In this document: positions 1-5,959 of the stretch, in pieces
How positions within the stretch are numbered: position 1 is the first letter of the stretch
How the letters are laid out: each line of letters begins with the position of its first letter
Assembly (NCBI GenBank): GCA_031287395.1
Contig: JAITTA010000193.1
Span: 1-5,959, forward strand
Reading direction: 5' to 3'
From: Dysgonamonadaceae bacterium
Lineage (GTDB): Bacteria; Bacteroidota; Bacteroidia; Bacteroidales; Azobacteroidaceae
DNA: 5,959 bases
Made by a program: the position numbers and the translations under genes
Notes under the pieces: model-generated
The model's database searches: none
Told to the model about the DNA's origin: nothing
Seen by the model: only the letters and a program-made list of their open reading frames with translations

Positions 1-204
1 GTATCCCCGAACCCGACATCGGGAATCATCCGGGTGAGTAATACCCAGGCGAACCAAACAGTCCGCATCACGGATGTGACCGGTTCGCTGAAGGGAACTT
101 ACAAAACCGGGGAAGGCACAACAACAATCGACCTGACAGGCTATGCCAAAGGCACGTATATGCTGCAATACAACGGCAAAACGTTCAAGGTCATCAGGAA
201 ATGA
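1..204 (+). CDS. C-terminal end of a secreted protein with a T9SS type A sorting domain (5' partial)
   Basis: Frame 1 is open from the first base to TGA at 202-204, giving the last 67 residues of a longer protein whose start is outside the window. The visible part is almost entirely a type IX secretion C-terminal domain. It opens with VSPNPTSGIIRV (the usual 'YPNP' type opening), continues with VRITDVTGSLKG (the 'v.i.d..G' strand), then IDLTGYAKGTYMLQY, and ends in the basic tail KTFKVIRK. In this family the tail directs the folded protein across the outer membrane through the T9SS and is then removed, leaving the cargo at the cell surface or released. What the cargo does cannot be told from this piece. 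GC content is 105 of 204 bases (51%), clearly above the following gene. A terminator follows 30 bases after the stop, so this is the last gene of its transcript. Confidence 0.82.
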   Translation, partial: VSPNPTSGIIRVSNTQANQTVRITDVTGSLKGTYKTGEGTTTIDLTGYAKGTYMLQYNGKTFKVIRK

Positions 205-234
205 TGTGCCGATGAAATAGTTGGAATAAATAGT

Positions 235-282
235 CAAAAGGAAGGGCTTGCCGCGATGTTCGTGCGTAAGCCCTTCATTTTT
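235..282 (+). terminator. Rho-independent terminator after the T9SS-tail gene, possibly bidirectional
   Basis: A perfect 9-bp stem GAAGGGCTT (241-249) pairs with AAGCCCTTC (268-276). A second short stem (CGCG with CGTG, one G-U pair) can form inside the loop. The hairpin is followed by ATTTTT on the plus strand and preceded by CAAAAG. Read on the minus strand, that A-run becomes a short T-run, so the same hairpin could also stop the convergent gene that ends at 381, about 105 bases away. Stem and T-run are seen directly; function in both directions is inferred. Confidence 0.8.
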
Positions 283-380
283 AGTGCCGTACATGATTAT
301 CCGAAAACTACCCGGATGCTGTGGGGTAAATGATACGGACAATTTCATTCTTTTGCAACAAAAAGCGTAAAACGGGTTTT

Positions 381-1922
381 TTATTTGATTATTACCGGAA
401 TTTTATGTCTTTTGATTTTTCCGTCATCGGAATATATTTCTGCATAAATAATATGTATTCCGGATTGTAGCCGTTTTCCGGAACCATCGTTATTATAAAA
501 ATACAGACTTCCCTCCATCCCCAGTAATTCGTTATTGGCAATTTGATTTATCATTCTTCCCATGATGTCGAAAAGCAGTATCCGGCATCGATTTCCGGGT
601 TTGTCGAAATGGTAACGGATTTCATACTGATTGTTTCCCAAGTGAAATTCCGGATAGATTATATACAATTCATTTCCTGTACCGGTATTCGGATTTTTAA
701 GATACTGGGAGTTGATGTATCCTGGAGTACCGAAGCCGCTTAGCGCGGTCGCTGAAGTCCAGTTGTCCGGGTTATTTGTTTCTTTATCGGGATTTATCCT
801 TTCCAGAGAGACTCCTTTTTTATCTTTGATCGCTTCGCTGTGCATTTTTTCGGAATAAACGAATTCGTCGATGATTTCTTCGTTGTTGTAATTATTGGTC
901 AATACCAAATCGCCTCCAGTATTATTCAAGATTGGAGTTGAGCTCATTTCAATCATCAGGGAAGAAGATCTGCATGGAAAATAACTGCATACGGCATCTA
1001 TATTCCGGGATATAACGACATATTCTTCAGGCTCCAATATTATGGTATTAACCGTGATGGGATAAGATTTATTCAGGGATCCGTCCGATTTTCTTGTTGT
1101 GAGATTTAAATATTTCAGATCCAGCGATTTTTTTGACCGGTTATATAATTCAATGTATTCCTGACTTTCGGAAGGAGCATTGAACATGATTTCATTGAAA
1201 ACGATATCGGAAGGTTCGGGAATTTCACCCTGTTGATCATCTCCGTATTTCTGATCACAGAATTTGTTTTCATCTTCAGACATTTCCCTTACTTCTATGT
1301 TGTCAAAATAAAATAAAGTACTTCGGGTAGAAGTATATTGGCAAAGTAAACCGAAATGGGAACTACGGATACTTTTTTCGATTAAAGTATTTCCTTCCAG
1401 AGTATAATCCGTTTCTTCATCGAGTTTGGAATAGAGTTCCAGTCGTCCTTTTTTACTGAATAATACTTTCATTTTAAATGAAAAGGAAGACTTATTCAGT
1501 CTGTCTTTTAAGCCTGTAATCAATACTTTTTCAGAATTTCCGTCATTCATAATCAGGCAAAAATTTTTATTGGTGTGTCCGATCCGGACAAATAGGCTCC
1601 CGGTGGATTCGTTTAATTCCCCGGAATTACTTGTCAGATAAATTTTTGCATAGTTGGAAGAAGACGGGTTGAATCCGAATTTAATCCAACATTCCCATAC
1701 TGTATTTTCTGATAATGAGGAGGTGGTGGCTAAAAATGACTTTCCGTTTTCTTTCGGAGCATTCAGTTGTAATTGTAATTCCGGATTTACAATAAAATTC
1801 TCAATATTTCCGGTCCAGTTAACGATACGACCGGTTAATTTTTTGTCTGAGAAATCGTCCCGGAATTGGGAAAAGACACAGGTTGGTACTAAAAAAAGTA
1901 CCCAGAGGATAAATTTTTTCAT
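381..1922 (-). CDS. Exported lamin-tail-domain protein with FlgD-like C-terminal domain
   Basis: A 513-residue protein with a Sec signal peptide: MKK, a hydrophobic core FILWVLFLV, and a likely cut after VFS18 before Gln19. The mature part seems to have three sections. Residues 20-215 are beta-rich and begin RDDFSD; the end, STLFYFDNIEVRE (201-213), resembles the last strand of LamG/concanavalin-like folds. Residues 238-405 are a lamin-tail domain, recognised by DIVFNEIMFN, the EYIELYN strand (255-261), GVSLERINP (370-378) and SGFGTPGYIN (395-404). Residues 420-513 resemble a FlgD-like Ig domain: YEIRYHF, ILLFDIMGRMI, the NDGSGKRLQSGIHIIYAEI turn and a final strand KIPVIIK. Lamin-tail domains in bacteria occur in surface and secreted proteins, often with nucleases or adhesion modules, but no catalytic domain is visible here. 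The C-terminal domain sits where a T9SS tail would be, so it may be a sorting or anchoring signal; this is inference. Seven Cys (78, 122, 194, 222, 312, 317, 446) remain after the signal peptide. Function is unknown; it could be an adhesin or matrix protein. Confidence 0.82.
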   Translation of the reverse strand: MKKFILWVLFLVPTCVFSQFRDDFSDKKLTGRIVNWTGNIENFIVNPELQLQLNAPKENGKSFLATTSSLSENTVWECWIKFGFNPSSSNYAKIYLTSNSGELNESTGSLFVRIGHTNKNFCLIMNDGNSEKVLITGLKDRLNKSSFSFKMKVLFSKKGRLELYSKLDEETDYTLEGNTLIEKSIRSSHFGLLCQYTSTRSTLFYFDNIEVREMSEDENKFCDQKYGDDQQGEIPEPSDIVFNEIMFNAPSESQEYIELYNRSKKSLDLKYLNLTTRKSDGSLNKSYPITVNTIILEPEEYVVISRNIDAVCSYFPCRSSSLMIEMSSTPILNNTGGDLVLTNNYNNEEIIDEFVYSEKMHSEAIKDKKGVSLERINPDKETNNPDNWTSATALSGFGTPGYINSQYLKNPNTGTGNELYIIYPEFHLGNNQYEIRYHFDKPGNRCRILLFDIMGRMINQIANNELLGMEGSLYFYNNDGSGKRLQSGIHIIYAEIYSDDGKIKRHKIPVIIK

Positions 1923-1930
1923 AATTAAAA

Positions 1931-1960
1931 TTTGTTTTGATTAATAATACCTATTTTTGC
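1931..1960 (+). promoter_or_regulatory. Candidate Bacteroides-type promoter for asd
   Basis: A full match to the -7 box TAnnTTTG lies at 1952-1960 (TATTTTTGC). A TTTG that could serve as the -33 element is at 1931-1934, with a 17-base spacer, slightly shorter than the usual 19 or so. Transcription would begin near 1967 and give a leader of about 110 bases before the asd ATG. I found no better candidate closer to asd. The region is AT-rich, so a chance match is possible. Confidence 0.5.
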
Positions 1961-1996
1961 AATTACGAACTATGAATAATTCAATTCATAATTGCA
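1958..1996. repeat. Inverted repeat between two facing promoters
   Basis: TGCAATTA at 1958-1965 is the exact inverse of TAATTGCA at 1989-1996. A nested pair, TGAAT (1973-1977) with ATTCA (1984-1988), can extend the stem after a 7-base bulge on one side. The left arm begins in the last bases of the asd -7 box and the right arm ends 7 bases before the -7 box of the minus-strand promoter. It could be an operator for a dimeric regulator, or a stem-loop at the very 5' end of the minus-strand mRNA. The repeat is seen directly; its role is inferred. Confidence 0.6.
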
Positions 1997-2003
1997 TAAA
2001 AGA

Positions 2004-2034
2004 CAAATTTACGGATTTTATAGATTATTTCAAA
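2004..2034 (-). promoter_or_regulatory. Bacteroides-type promoter for the lamin-tail gene
   Basis: On the minus strand TTTG (plus CAAA at 2031-2034) is followed after exactly 19 bases by TAAATTTG (plus CAAATTTA at 2004-2011), matching the Bacteroides -33/-7 pattern without mismatch. The start would be near 1997, leaving a leader of about 75 bases before the ATG at 1922. That leader would start with the inverted repeat 1958-1996 and then cross the candidate asd promoter. Confidence 0.6.
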
Positions 2035-2075
2035 CAAAAAGACAAAATTTTTTACAAAAATTGAATTTTAAGAAA

Positions 2076-3083
2076 ATGAAAGTAGCTATTGTTGGTGTTA
2101 GCGGAGCGGTAGGACAAGAGTTCTTACGGGTGTTAGCGGAAAGGAATTTCCCGATGGATGAGTTGTTATTATTTGGCTCAGCCAGGAGTGCAGGACGTGT
2201 TTACGAATATGGTGGTAAACAGATTGCCGTGAAGGAGCTAAAACACAACGATGATTTCAAGGGTGTCGATATTGCTTTCACTTCTGCCGGTGCGGGTACT
2301 TCGAAAGAATTTGCAGAAACGATTACGAAGTATGGCGCGGTTATGATTGATAATTCCAGTGCTTTCCGTATGGATCACGATATTCCTTTGGTAGTTCCTG
2401 AAGTGAATGCCGAAGATGCCAAAAATCGTCCGAGAAGGATTATTGCAAATCCGAATTGTACTACGATTCAAATGGTTGTGGCCTTGAAACCGATTGAAAA
2501 ATTATCGCATATCAAACGGATTCACGTAGCGACTTATCAGGCTGCGTCGGGGGCGGGAGCTGCTGCTATGGACGAATTGAAAGAACAATACAATCAGATT
2601 GCGCGAGGGGAAAAACCGGTTGTTGAGAAATTTGCTTATCAATTAGCATACAATCTAATTCCGCAGGTGGACGTATTCATGGAAAACGGATATACCAAAG
2701 AAGAAATGAAAATGTTTAATGAAACCCGTAAAATCATGCATTCGGATGTGGAAGTGAGCGCTTTGTGCGTTCGTGTTCCTGCTCTACGCGCTCATTCGGA
2801 AGCTATTTGGGTGGAAACGGAACGTCCGGTATCTGCAGAAGAGGCTCGCAGCGCTTTTGAAAAAGCCGAAGGAGTTGTCGTGGTGGATAAACCGGAAAAT
2901 AAGGAATATCCGATGCCGTTGTTTGTCGCAACCAAAGATCCTGTATATGTGGGACGGATTCGTAAGGATATTTCCAATCCTAACGGATTGACTTTTTGGT
3001 GTGTCGGTGATCAGATAAAGAAGGGCGCCGCATTGAATGCCGTACAAATAGCAGAATATTTAATCAAAGAAAAGGCTTTATAA
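2076..3083 (+). CDS. asd: Aspartate-semialdehyde dehydrogenase
   Basis: Cytoplasmic NADP-dependent enzyme that reduces L-aspartyl-4-phosphate to L-aspartate-4-semialdehyde, the branch point to diaminopimelate/lysine, threonine and methionine. The 335-residue length fits the bacterial family. Visible motifs: the nucleotide-binding turn VGVSGAVGQEF (6-16, with G7, G10, G13), phosphate-binding DNSSAFRM (92-99), catalytic Cys128 in ANPNCTT, YQAASGAG (154-161) with the conserved Gln155, and the catalytic His240 in RVPALRAHSE. I chose the ATG at 2076 because the family begins directly with MKVAIVG. An in-frame ATG at 1992 would add 28 basic residues unlike the family and would lie within the inverted repeat and leader. 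The start is preceded by an A-rich stretch and no Shine-Dalgarno, normal for this phylum. The gene stands alone, facing away from the lamin-tail gene and converging on the fucosidase gene. Identification is firm. Confidence 0.97.
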   Translation: MKVAIVGVSGAVGQEFLRVLAERNFPMDELLLFGSARSAGRVYEYGGKQIAVKELKHNDDFKGVDIAFTSAGAGTSKEFAETITKYGAVMIDNSSAFRMDHDIPLVVPEVNAEDAKNRPRRIIANPNCTTIQMVVALKPIEKLSHIKRIHVATYQAASGAGAAAMDELKEQYNQIARGEKPVVEKFAYQLAYNLIPQVDVFMENGYTKEEMKMFNETRKIMHSDVEVSALCVRVPALRAHSEAIWVETERPVSAEEARSAFEKAEGVVVVDKPENKEYPMPLFVATKDPVYVGRIRKDISNPNGLTFWCVGDQIKKGAALNAVQIAEYLIKEKAL

Positions 3084-3098
3084 ACAGAGCCCTTTAAT
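3070..3098 (-). terminator. Weak candidate terminator shared by two convergent genes
   Basis: AAAGGCT (3071-3077) can pair with AGCCCTTT (3088-3095) with one bulged C and a 10-base loop. The stem overlaps both stop codons. On the minus strand it is followed by TTTTCTTT, a fair T-run for ending the fucosidase transcript inside the asd end; on the plus strand only TTTAATAT follows. The stem is short and imperfect, so confidence is low. Confidence 0.35.
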
Positions 3099-4413
3099 AT
3101 GATACCTCGATAATTGCATCCAATGCGTTCATCGGACCATCCAAAGTAAATACGACAACATGGTCGGAATCCTGTTTCCAATTTACATTTGTATGATTAT
3201 CCAACCAAACGGCCGATTTGATTGCGACGGGAAATTTCAAACTCAGTGTTTGAGATTCGTTTTTCAGGATGTGGATGTAATATTTGTTCTCCTTCTGAGT
3301 AATACAGCCCCAGCTTTGAGGTTTTATAAACCCGGCTTTAGTACCGTAAATTGTATGTCCGTATTTAGCCGTCCATTTTCCCATTTGGGCCAGGCTGCTC
3401 ACAAATTCCGGTTGTATTTCTCCATTCGGCATAGGGCCTACATTCAGCAATAAGTTGGCTCCGTAACCTGCTGCCCTGACCAGATAGTCGATCAATTCCT
3501 TTTCCTGTTTATAATTGTCGTCGGTGATACTGTAACCCCAAGATTTGTTCATCGTTTCGCAAGTTTCTAAGGGTAATCGTTCGGAAACGGCTTGTCCGCT
3601 GAATCCTGCCTTGTTTTCTCCCGGAAGATCGCGTTCGAATATTTGGAAATCTTCTCCCGGAAAAGGAGGTAGATGGTGGTTGTTGGCAATCAGACATGCC
3701 GGCTGTAACCGATGGATCAGTCCGTAAATTTCATTGTAATGCCAATCGACAGCAGTAGAATGGTCGGTACGGTTTTTATCGGCTGTTTGGTCCCAGTGTC
3801 CATCGAACCAGATTCCGCCGATAGGTCCGTATTCTGTTAACAATTCCGTCAATTGTGCTTTCATAAAATGGATGTAGGCATTCCAGTCGCCTTTTCCGTC
3901 GCGGCCGGTTCCCTGTCCGGTACGTCCGGTTTTCCATTGATAGTCGTCGCGCGTCCAATCGAGAGTGGAATAATAAAAGAATAGTTTGATTCCCTGTTTC
4001 CGACATTCCTCCGATAGTTGTTTAATCAGGTCTTTTCCGTAAGGAGTGTTGGTAATTTTCCAGTCCGATTGTTTGGTATCCCAGTTACTGAAACTATCAT
4101 GGTGACGTGAAGTCAGTGTGATGTATTTCATTCCGGCGCTTTTGGCGATTGCAACCCATTGGGCGGCATCGAAATCCCTGGGATTGAAAAATTTGATCAG
4201 TCGTTGATAATCTTTCACTTTGATATTGCGGTTGTTCATAACCCATTCTCCGTTTCCTAATACGGCATAGGGTCCAAAATGAATAAACATGCCGAAACGG
4301 GCTTCTTCGAACCATTTCCGGGCTTCCAGATTTTCTTTTGCCGGAGTATAACCGGATTGGGGAAAGGCGGATGTACTTAACATGACCATCATTGTAAAAA
4401 GGAGTGTTCTCAT
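3094..4413 (-). CDS. Exported alpha-L-fucosidase, glycoside hydrolase family 29
   Basis: Retaining exo-hydrolase that removes alpha-linked L-fucose from glycans such as host mucin or milk oligosaccharides; the exact linkage cannot be read from sequence. The 439-residue protein begins with a signal peptide (MRTLLFTMMVMLSTSAFPQ, cut about residue 16-19), so it is probably periplasmic or surface-exposed. The GH29 barrel shows ARFGMFIHFGPY (38-49), the substrate-binding pair in SRHHDSF (102-108), FFYYSTLDW (145-153), the nucleophile Asp204 in GGIWFDGHWD, NNHH (244-247), and FERDLPGEN (259-267), followed by LETCETMNKSWGY (282-294) and NLLLNVGPMPNG (320-331). The acid/base is probably a Glu in 254-266, with Glu260 my best guess. 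Residues from about 355 form the C-terminal beta domain. The length is typical of compact bacterial members. No SusC/SusD pair, sulfatase or regulator adjoins it, so it is not in a visible polysaccharide utilisation locus. The serine after HHD, where Gly is more usual, is a small oddity. Confidence 0.93.
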   Translation of the reverse strand: MRTLLFTMMVMLSTSAFPQSGYTPAKENLEARKWFEEARFGMFIHFGPYAVLGNGEWVMNNRNIKVKDYQRLIKFFNPRDFDAAQWVAIAKSAGMKYITLTSRHHDSFSNWDTKQSDWKITNTPYGKDLIKQLSEECRKQGIKLFFYYSTLDWTRDDYQWKTGRTGQGTGRDGKGDWNAYIHFMKAQLTELLTEYGPIGGIWFDGHWDQTADKNRTDHSTAVDWHYNEIYGLIHRLQPACLIANNHHLPPFPGEDFQIFERDLPGENKAGFSGQAVSERLPLETCETMNKSWGYSITDDNYKQEKELIDYLVRAAGYGANLLLNVGPMPNGEIQPEFVSSLAQMGKWTAKYGHTIYGTKAGFIKPQSWGCITQKENKYYIHILKNESQTLSLKFPVAIKSAVWLDNHTNVNWKQDSDHVVVFTLDGPMNALDAIIEVSY

Positions 4414-4441
4414 AGATTATAGCTATTTGAAGTACGATTCA

Positions 4442-4473
4442 ACTGCTAAGATACGAATTTTTTGTAAATTTGC
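4442..4473 (+). promoter_or_regulatory. Candidate promoter for topB
   Basis: A perfect -7 box TAAATTTGC lies at 4465-4473. The -33 position at the usual 19-base spacing holds ACTG (4442-4445), only a partial match to TTTG. Transcription would begin near 4480, giving a leader of about 13 bases before the ATG at 4493. No Shine-Dalgarno is visible. Confidence 0.5.
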
Positions 4474-4476
4474 AAA
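4446..4476 (-). promoter_or_regulatory. Candidate promoter for the fucosidase gene
   Basis: On the minus strand TTTG (plus CAAA, 4473-4476) is followed after exactly 19 bases by TATCTTAG (plus CTAAGATA, 4446-4453), a -7 box with one mismatch to TAnnTTTG. The start would fall near 4439, about 26 bases before the ATG at 4413. The element overlaps the divergent topB promoter. Confidence 0.5.
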
Positions 4477-4492
4477 CTAAAACATTAACTGA

Positions 4493-5959
4493 ATGAAGGT
4501 TTGTATTGCAGAAAAACCAAGTGTAGCCCGTGAAATTGCGGCTATTTTAGGTGCTAATTCTAAAAAGAACGGGTATCTGGAAGGTAACGGATACTGCGTA
4601 ACCTGGACCTTCGGGCACTTATGTATGCTCAAAGAACCGCATGATTATTATCTCCAATGGAAACGTTGGTCGCTTCAGGATCTTCCGATGATCCCCCCCC
4701 GGTTTGGAATCAAAGTAATTCATAATGATGGCATTGAAAAGCAGTTTAAAGTCATAGAAGATTTGTTGGCCGGAGCAGAATGTGTTATCAATTGCGGGGA
4801 TGCCGGACAGGAAGGAGAATTAATTCAGCGTTGGGTGATGCAAAAGGCCGGATGTAAGTGTCTTGTCTATCGCTTATGGATTTCCTCTCTGACGGAAGAC
4901 GCTATACGTGAGGGATTTCAGAATCTGCAACTCCAGGAAAAATTTCAACCCCTTTACGAAGCCGGATTGTCGAGAGCTATCGGTGACTGGTTGTTGGGAA
5001 TGAATGCAACACGTTTATATACGGTTAAATATGGAGAAAATAAACAGGTGTTATCTATCGGGCGGGTTCAAACCCCGACTTTGGCGTTGATTGTAAACCG
5101 CCAGTTGGAAATACGGGATTTTAAGCCGGAGCCTTATTGGGAATTGAAAACGGTGTACCGTCACACGGTTTTTTCCGTGACTAAAGGTAAATTTACCAAA
5201 CAGGAGGAAGGAGAGTCTTTCCTGGAAAAAATAAAAGATTCCATATTTACTATTACAGATGTGACAACGAAAAAAGGAGAGGAATTTCCTCTCCGCTTAT
5301 TTGACCTCACTTCTTTGCAAGTGGAATGTAATAAGAAATTTGCCCTTTCTGCCGAAGATAGCCTGAAGGTAATCCAATCGCTTTATGAGAAAAAAGTGAC
5401 TACTTATCCGCGTGTGGATACCACCTTTTTAAGTGACGACATATATCCGAAGATTCCGGATATATTGCGGGGGCTGCGGGATTATCAGACATTGACGGAA
5501 TCACTGCTACAGAATAAGATTGTGAAGACAAAAAAGGTATTCGATAATTCCAAAGTAACCGATCACCACGCGATTATACCGACCGGGGTCGTTGCTAATA
5601 ACCTGACCGACCAGGAGAGAAAAGTGTATGATTTGGTTACCCGCCGTTTTATTGCTGCGTTTTATCCGAATTGTAAAGTTTCGACCACTACCGTATTGGG
5701 TGAAGCCGCAGAAGTTGAGTTTAAAGTAACCGGGAAACAAATCCTGGAACCGGGATGGAGGGTGGTCTTTGCCCGGGAGACGGAAGAACCGGATGAAGAT
5801 AAAAATCCGGATGAAGAGGGAGTTTTGCCTCTTTTTGAAAAAGGAGAAAGCGGTCCGCATGAACCTTCATTGACGGAAAAATGGACCCAACCTCCGAAGT
5901 ATTATACTGAAGCAACATTGCTTCGGACAATGGAGACGGCAGGTAAACTGGTAGAGAAC
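4493..5959 (+). CDS. topB: DNA topoisomerase III (type IA), 3' partial
   Basis: Cytoplasmic enzyme that cuts one DNA strand through a 5'-phosphotyrosine and passes another strand, serving decatenation and the resolution of recombination and replication intermediates. The first 489 residues are present and the frame is open to the end of the window. The TOPRIM domain starts at the ATG: MKVCIAEKPSVAREI with metal-site Glu7 and Lys8, then CGDAGQEGELIQRW (101-114). Further type IA motifs are SRAIGDWLLGMNATRLYT (160-177), LSIGRVQTPTLALI (187-200), the catalytic Tyr305 in TTYPRVDT (303-310) with Arg307, and DHHAIIPTG (357-365). An acidic stretch EEPDEDKNPDEEG (431-443) precedes the late motif PKYYTEATLLRTME (468-481). 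Members are usually about 600-750 residues, so some 100-250 residues are missing. Oddities: the DxDxE motif reads D103-A-G105-Q-E107, and codons 66-69 contain a run of eight C (4693-4700) that keeps the frame. The start fits the family exactly. It is divergently transcribed from the fucosidase gene. Confidence 0.93.
   Translation, partial: MKVCIAEKPSVAREIAAILGANSKKNGYLEGNGYCVTWTFGHLCMLKEPHDYYLQWKRWSLQDLPMIPPRFGIKVIHNDGIEKQFKVIEDLLAGAECVINCGDAGQEGELIQRWVMQKAGCKCLVYRLWISSLTEDAIREGFQNLQLQEKFQPLYEAGLSRAIGDWLLGMNATRLYTVKYGENKQVLSIGRVQTPTLALIVNRQLEIRDFKPEPYWELKTVYRHTVFSVTKGKFTKQEEGESFLEKIKDSIFTITDVTTKKGEEFPLRLFDLTSLQVECNKKFALSAEDSLKVIQSLYEKKVTTYPRVDTTFLSDDIYPKIPDILRGLRDYQTLTESLLQNKIVKTKKVFDNSKVTDHHAIIPTGVVANNLTDQERKVYDLVTRRFIAAFYPNCKVSTTTVLGEAAEVEFKVTGKQILEPGWRVVFARETEEPDEDKNPDEEGVLPLFEKGESGPHEPSLTEKWTQPPKYYTEATLLRTMETAGKLVEN

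Noticed and set aside
283..380. Small hairpin ATCCG/CGGAT (299-303 with 313-317) as an RNA gene or terminator
   Set aside because: Only 5 bp with a 9-base loop and no T-run; likely chance.
1866..1922. Lipoprotein signal in the lamin-tail protein (Cys15)
   Set aside because: The residues before Cys15 (VPT) do not match a lipobox, and VFS followed by Gln19 is a normal signal peptidase I site for this phylum.
1654..1944. 96-codon plus-strand open frame
   Set aside because: It is antisense to the signal peptide and first domain of the lamin-tail gene and resembles no family I know.
1992..2075. Upstream ATG that would extend asd by 28 residues
   Set aside because: The added stretch is rich in Lys, Arg, Gln and Phe, has no counterpart in the family, and begins within the inverted repeat; the family start MKVAIVG is at 2076.
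4685..4705. Possible frameshift in topB at the C run
   Set aside because: The frame is continuous on both sides and the local sequence LPMIPPRFGIK fits the family.
5507..5860. 117-codon minus-strand open frame
   Set aside because: It lies fully antisense to topB, whose conserved motifs run through it; composition reflects the complementary strand.
1..5959. CRISPR array, tRNA or rRNA, insertion sequence or conjugative module
   Set aside because: No spaced direct repeats, no cloverleaf or rRNA-like stretch, no transposase or mobilisation gene; topB here starts like a chromosomal housekeeping gene and has no Tra neighbours.

Overview
The window looks like ordinary chromosomal sequence from a member of the Bacteroidota, most likely a gut Bacteroidales species. 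The signs are a C-terminal tail of the type IX secretion system (T9SS) type, a compact exported GH29 fucosidase of the Bacteroides sort, start regions without a Shine-Dalgarno sequence, and several matches to the Bacteroides promoter pattern (TTTG at -33, TAnnTTTG at -7). The exact genus cannot be named from this sequence alone.

Layout from left to right. (1) Positions 1-204 hold the last 67 residues of a secreted protein with a T9SS type A sorting domain, followed by a strong hairpin terminator at 235-282. (2) On the minus strand, 381-1922, lies a 513-residue exported protein with a lamin-tail domain and a FlgD-like C-terminal beta domain. (3) A 153-base spacer (1923-2075) holds two promoters that appear to face each other, with an inverted repeat exactly between their -7 boxes. 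(4) asd, aspartate-semialdehyde dehydrogenase, runs 2076-3083 on the plus strand. (5) Its stop lies 10 bases from the stop of a convergent GH29 alpha-L-fucosidase gene (3094-4413, minus). (6) A 79-base spacer carries overlapping divergent promoters for the fucosidase gene and for topB. (7) topB, a type IA topoisomerase (topoisomerase III type), starts at 4493 and runs off the right end after 489 residues.

No operon is visible: each complete gene has its own promoter and neighbouring genes alternate in strand. The genes do not form an obvious pathway. asd (Lys/DAP/Thr/Met biosynthesis) and topB (decatenation, recombination) are housekeeping genes. The fucosidase and the two secreted proteins belong to the cell-envelope and glycan-foraging side. 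I see no RNA gene, CRISPR array, insertion sequence, phage or conjugative module, and no convincing new multi-gene system. The most interesting points are the promoter arrangements in the two short spacers, a DxG replacement in the DxDxE metal motif of TopB, a run of eight C inside topB, and the domain make-up of the lamin-tail protein.
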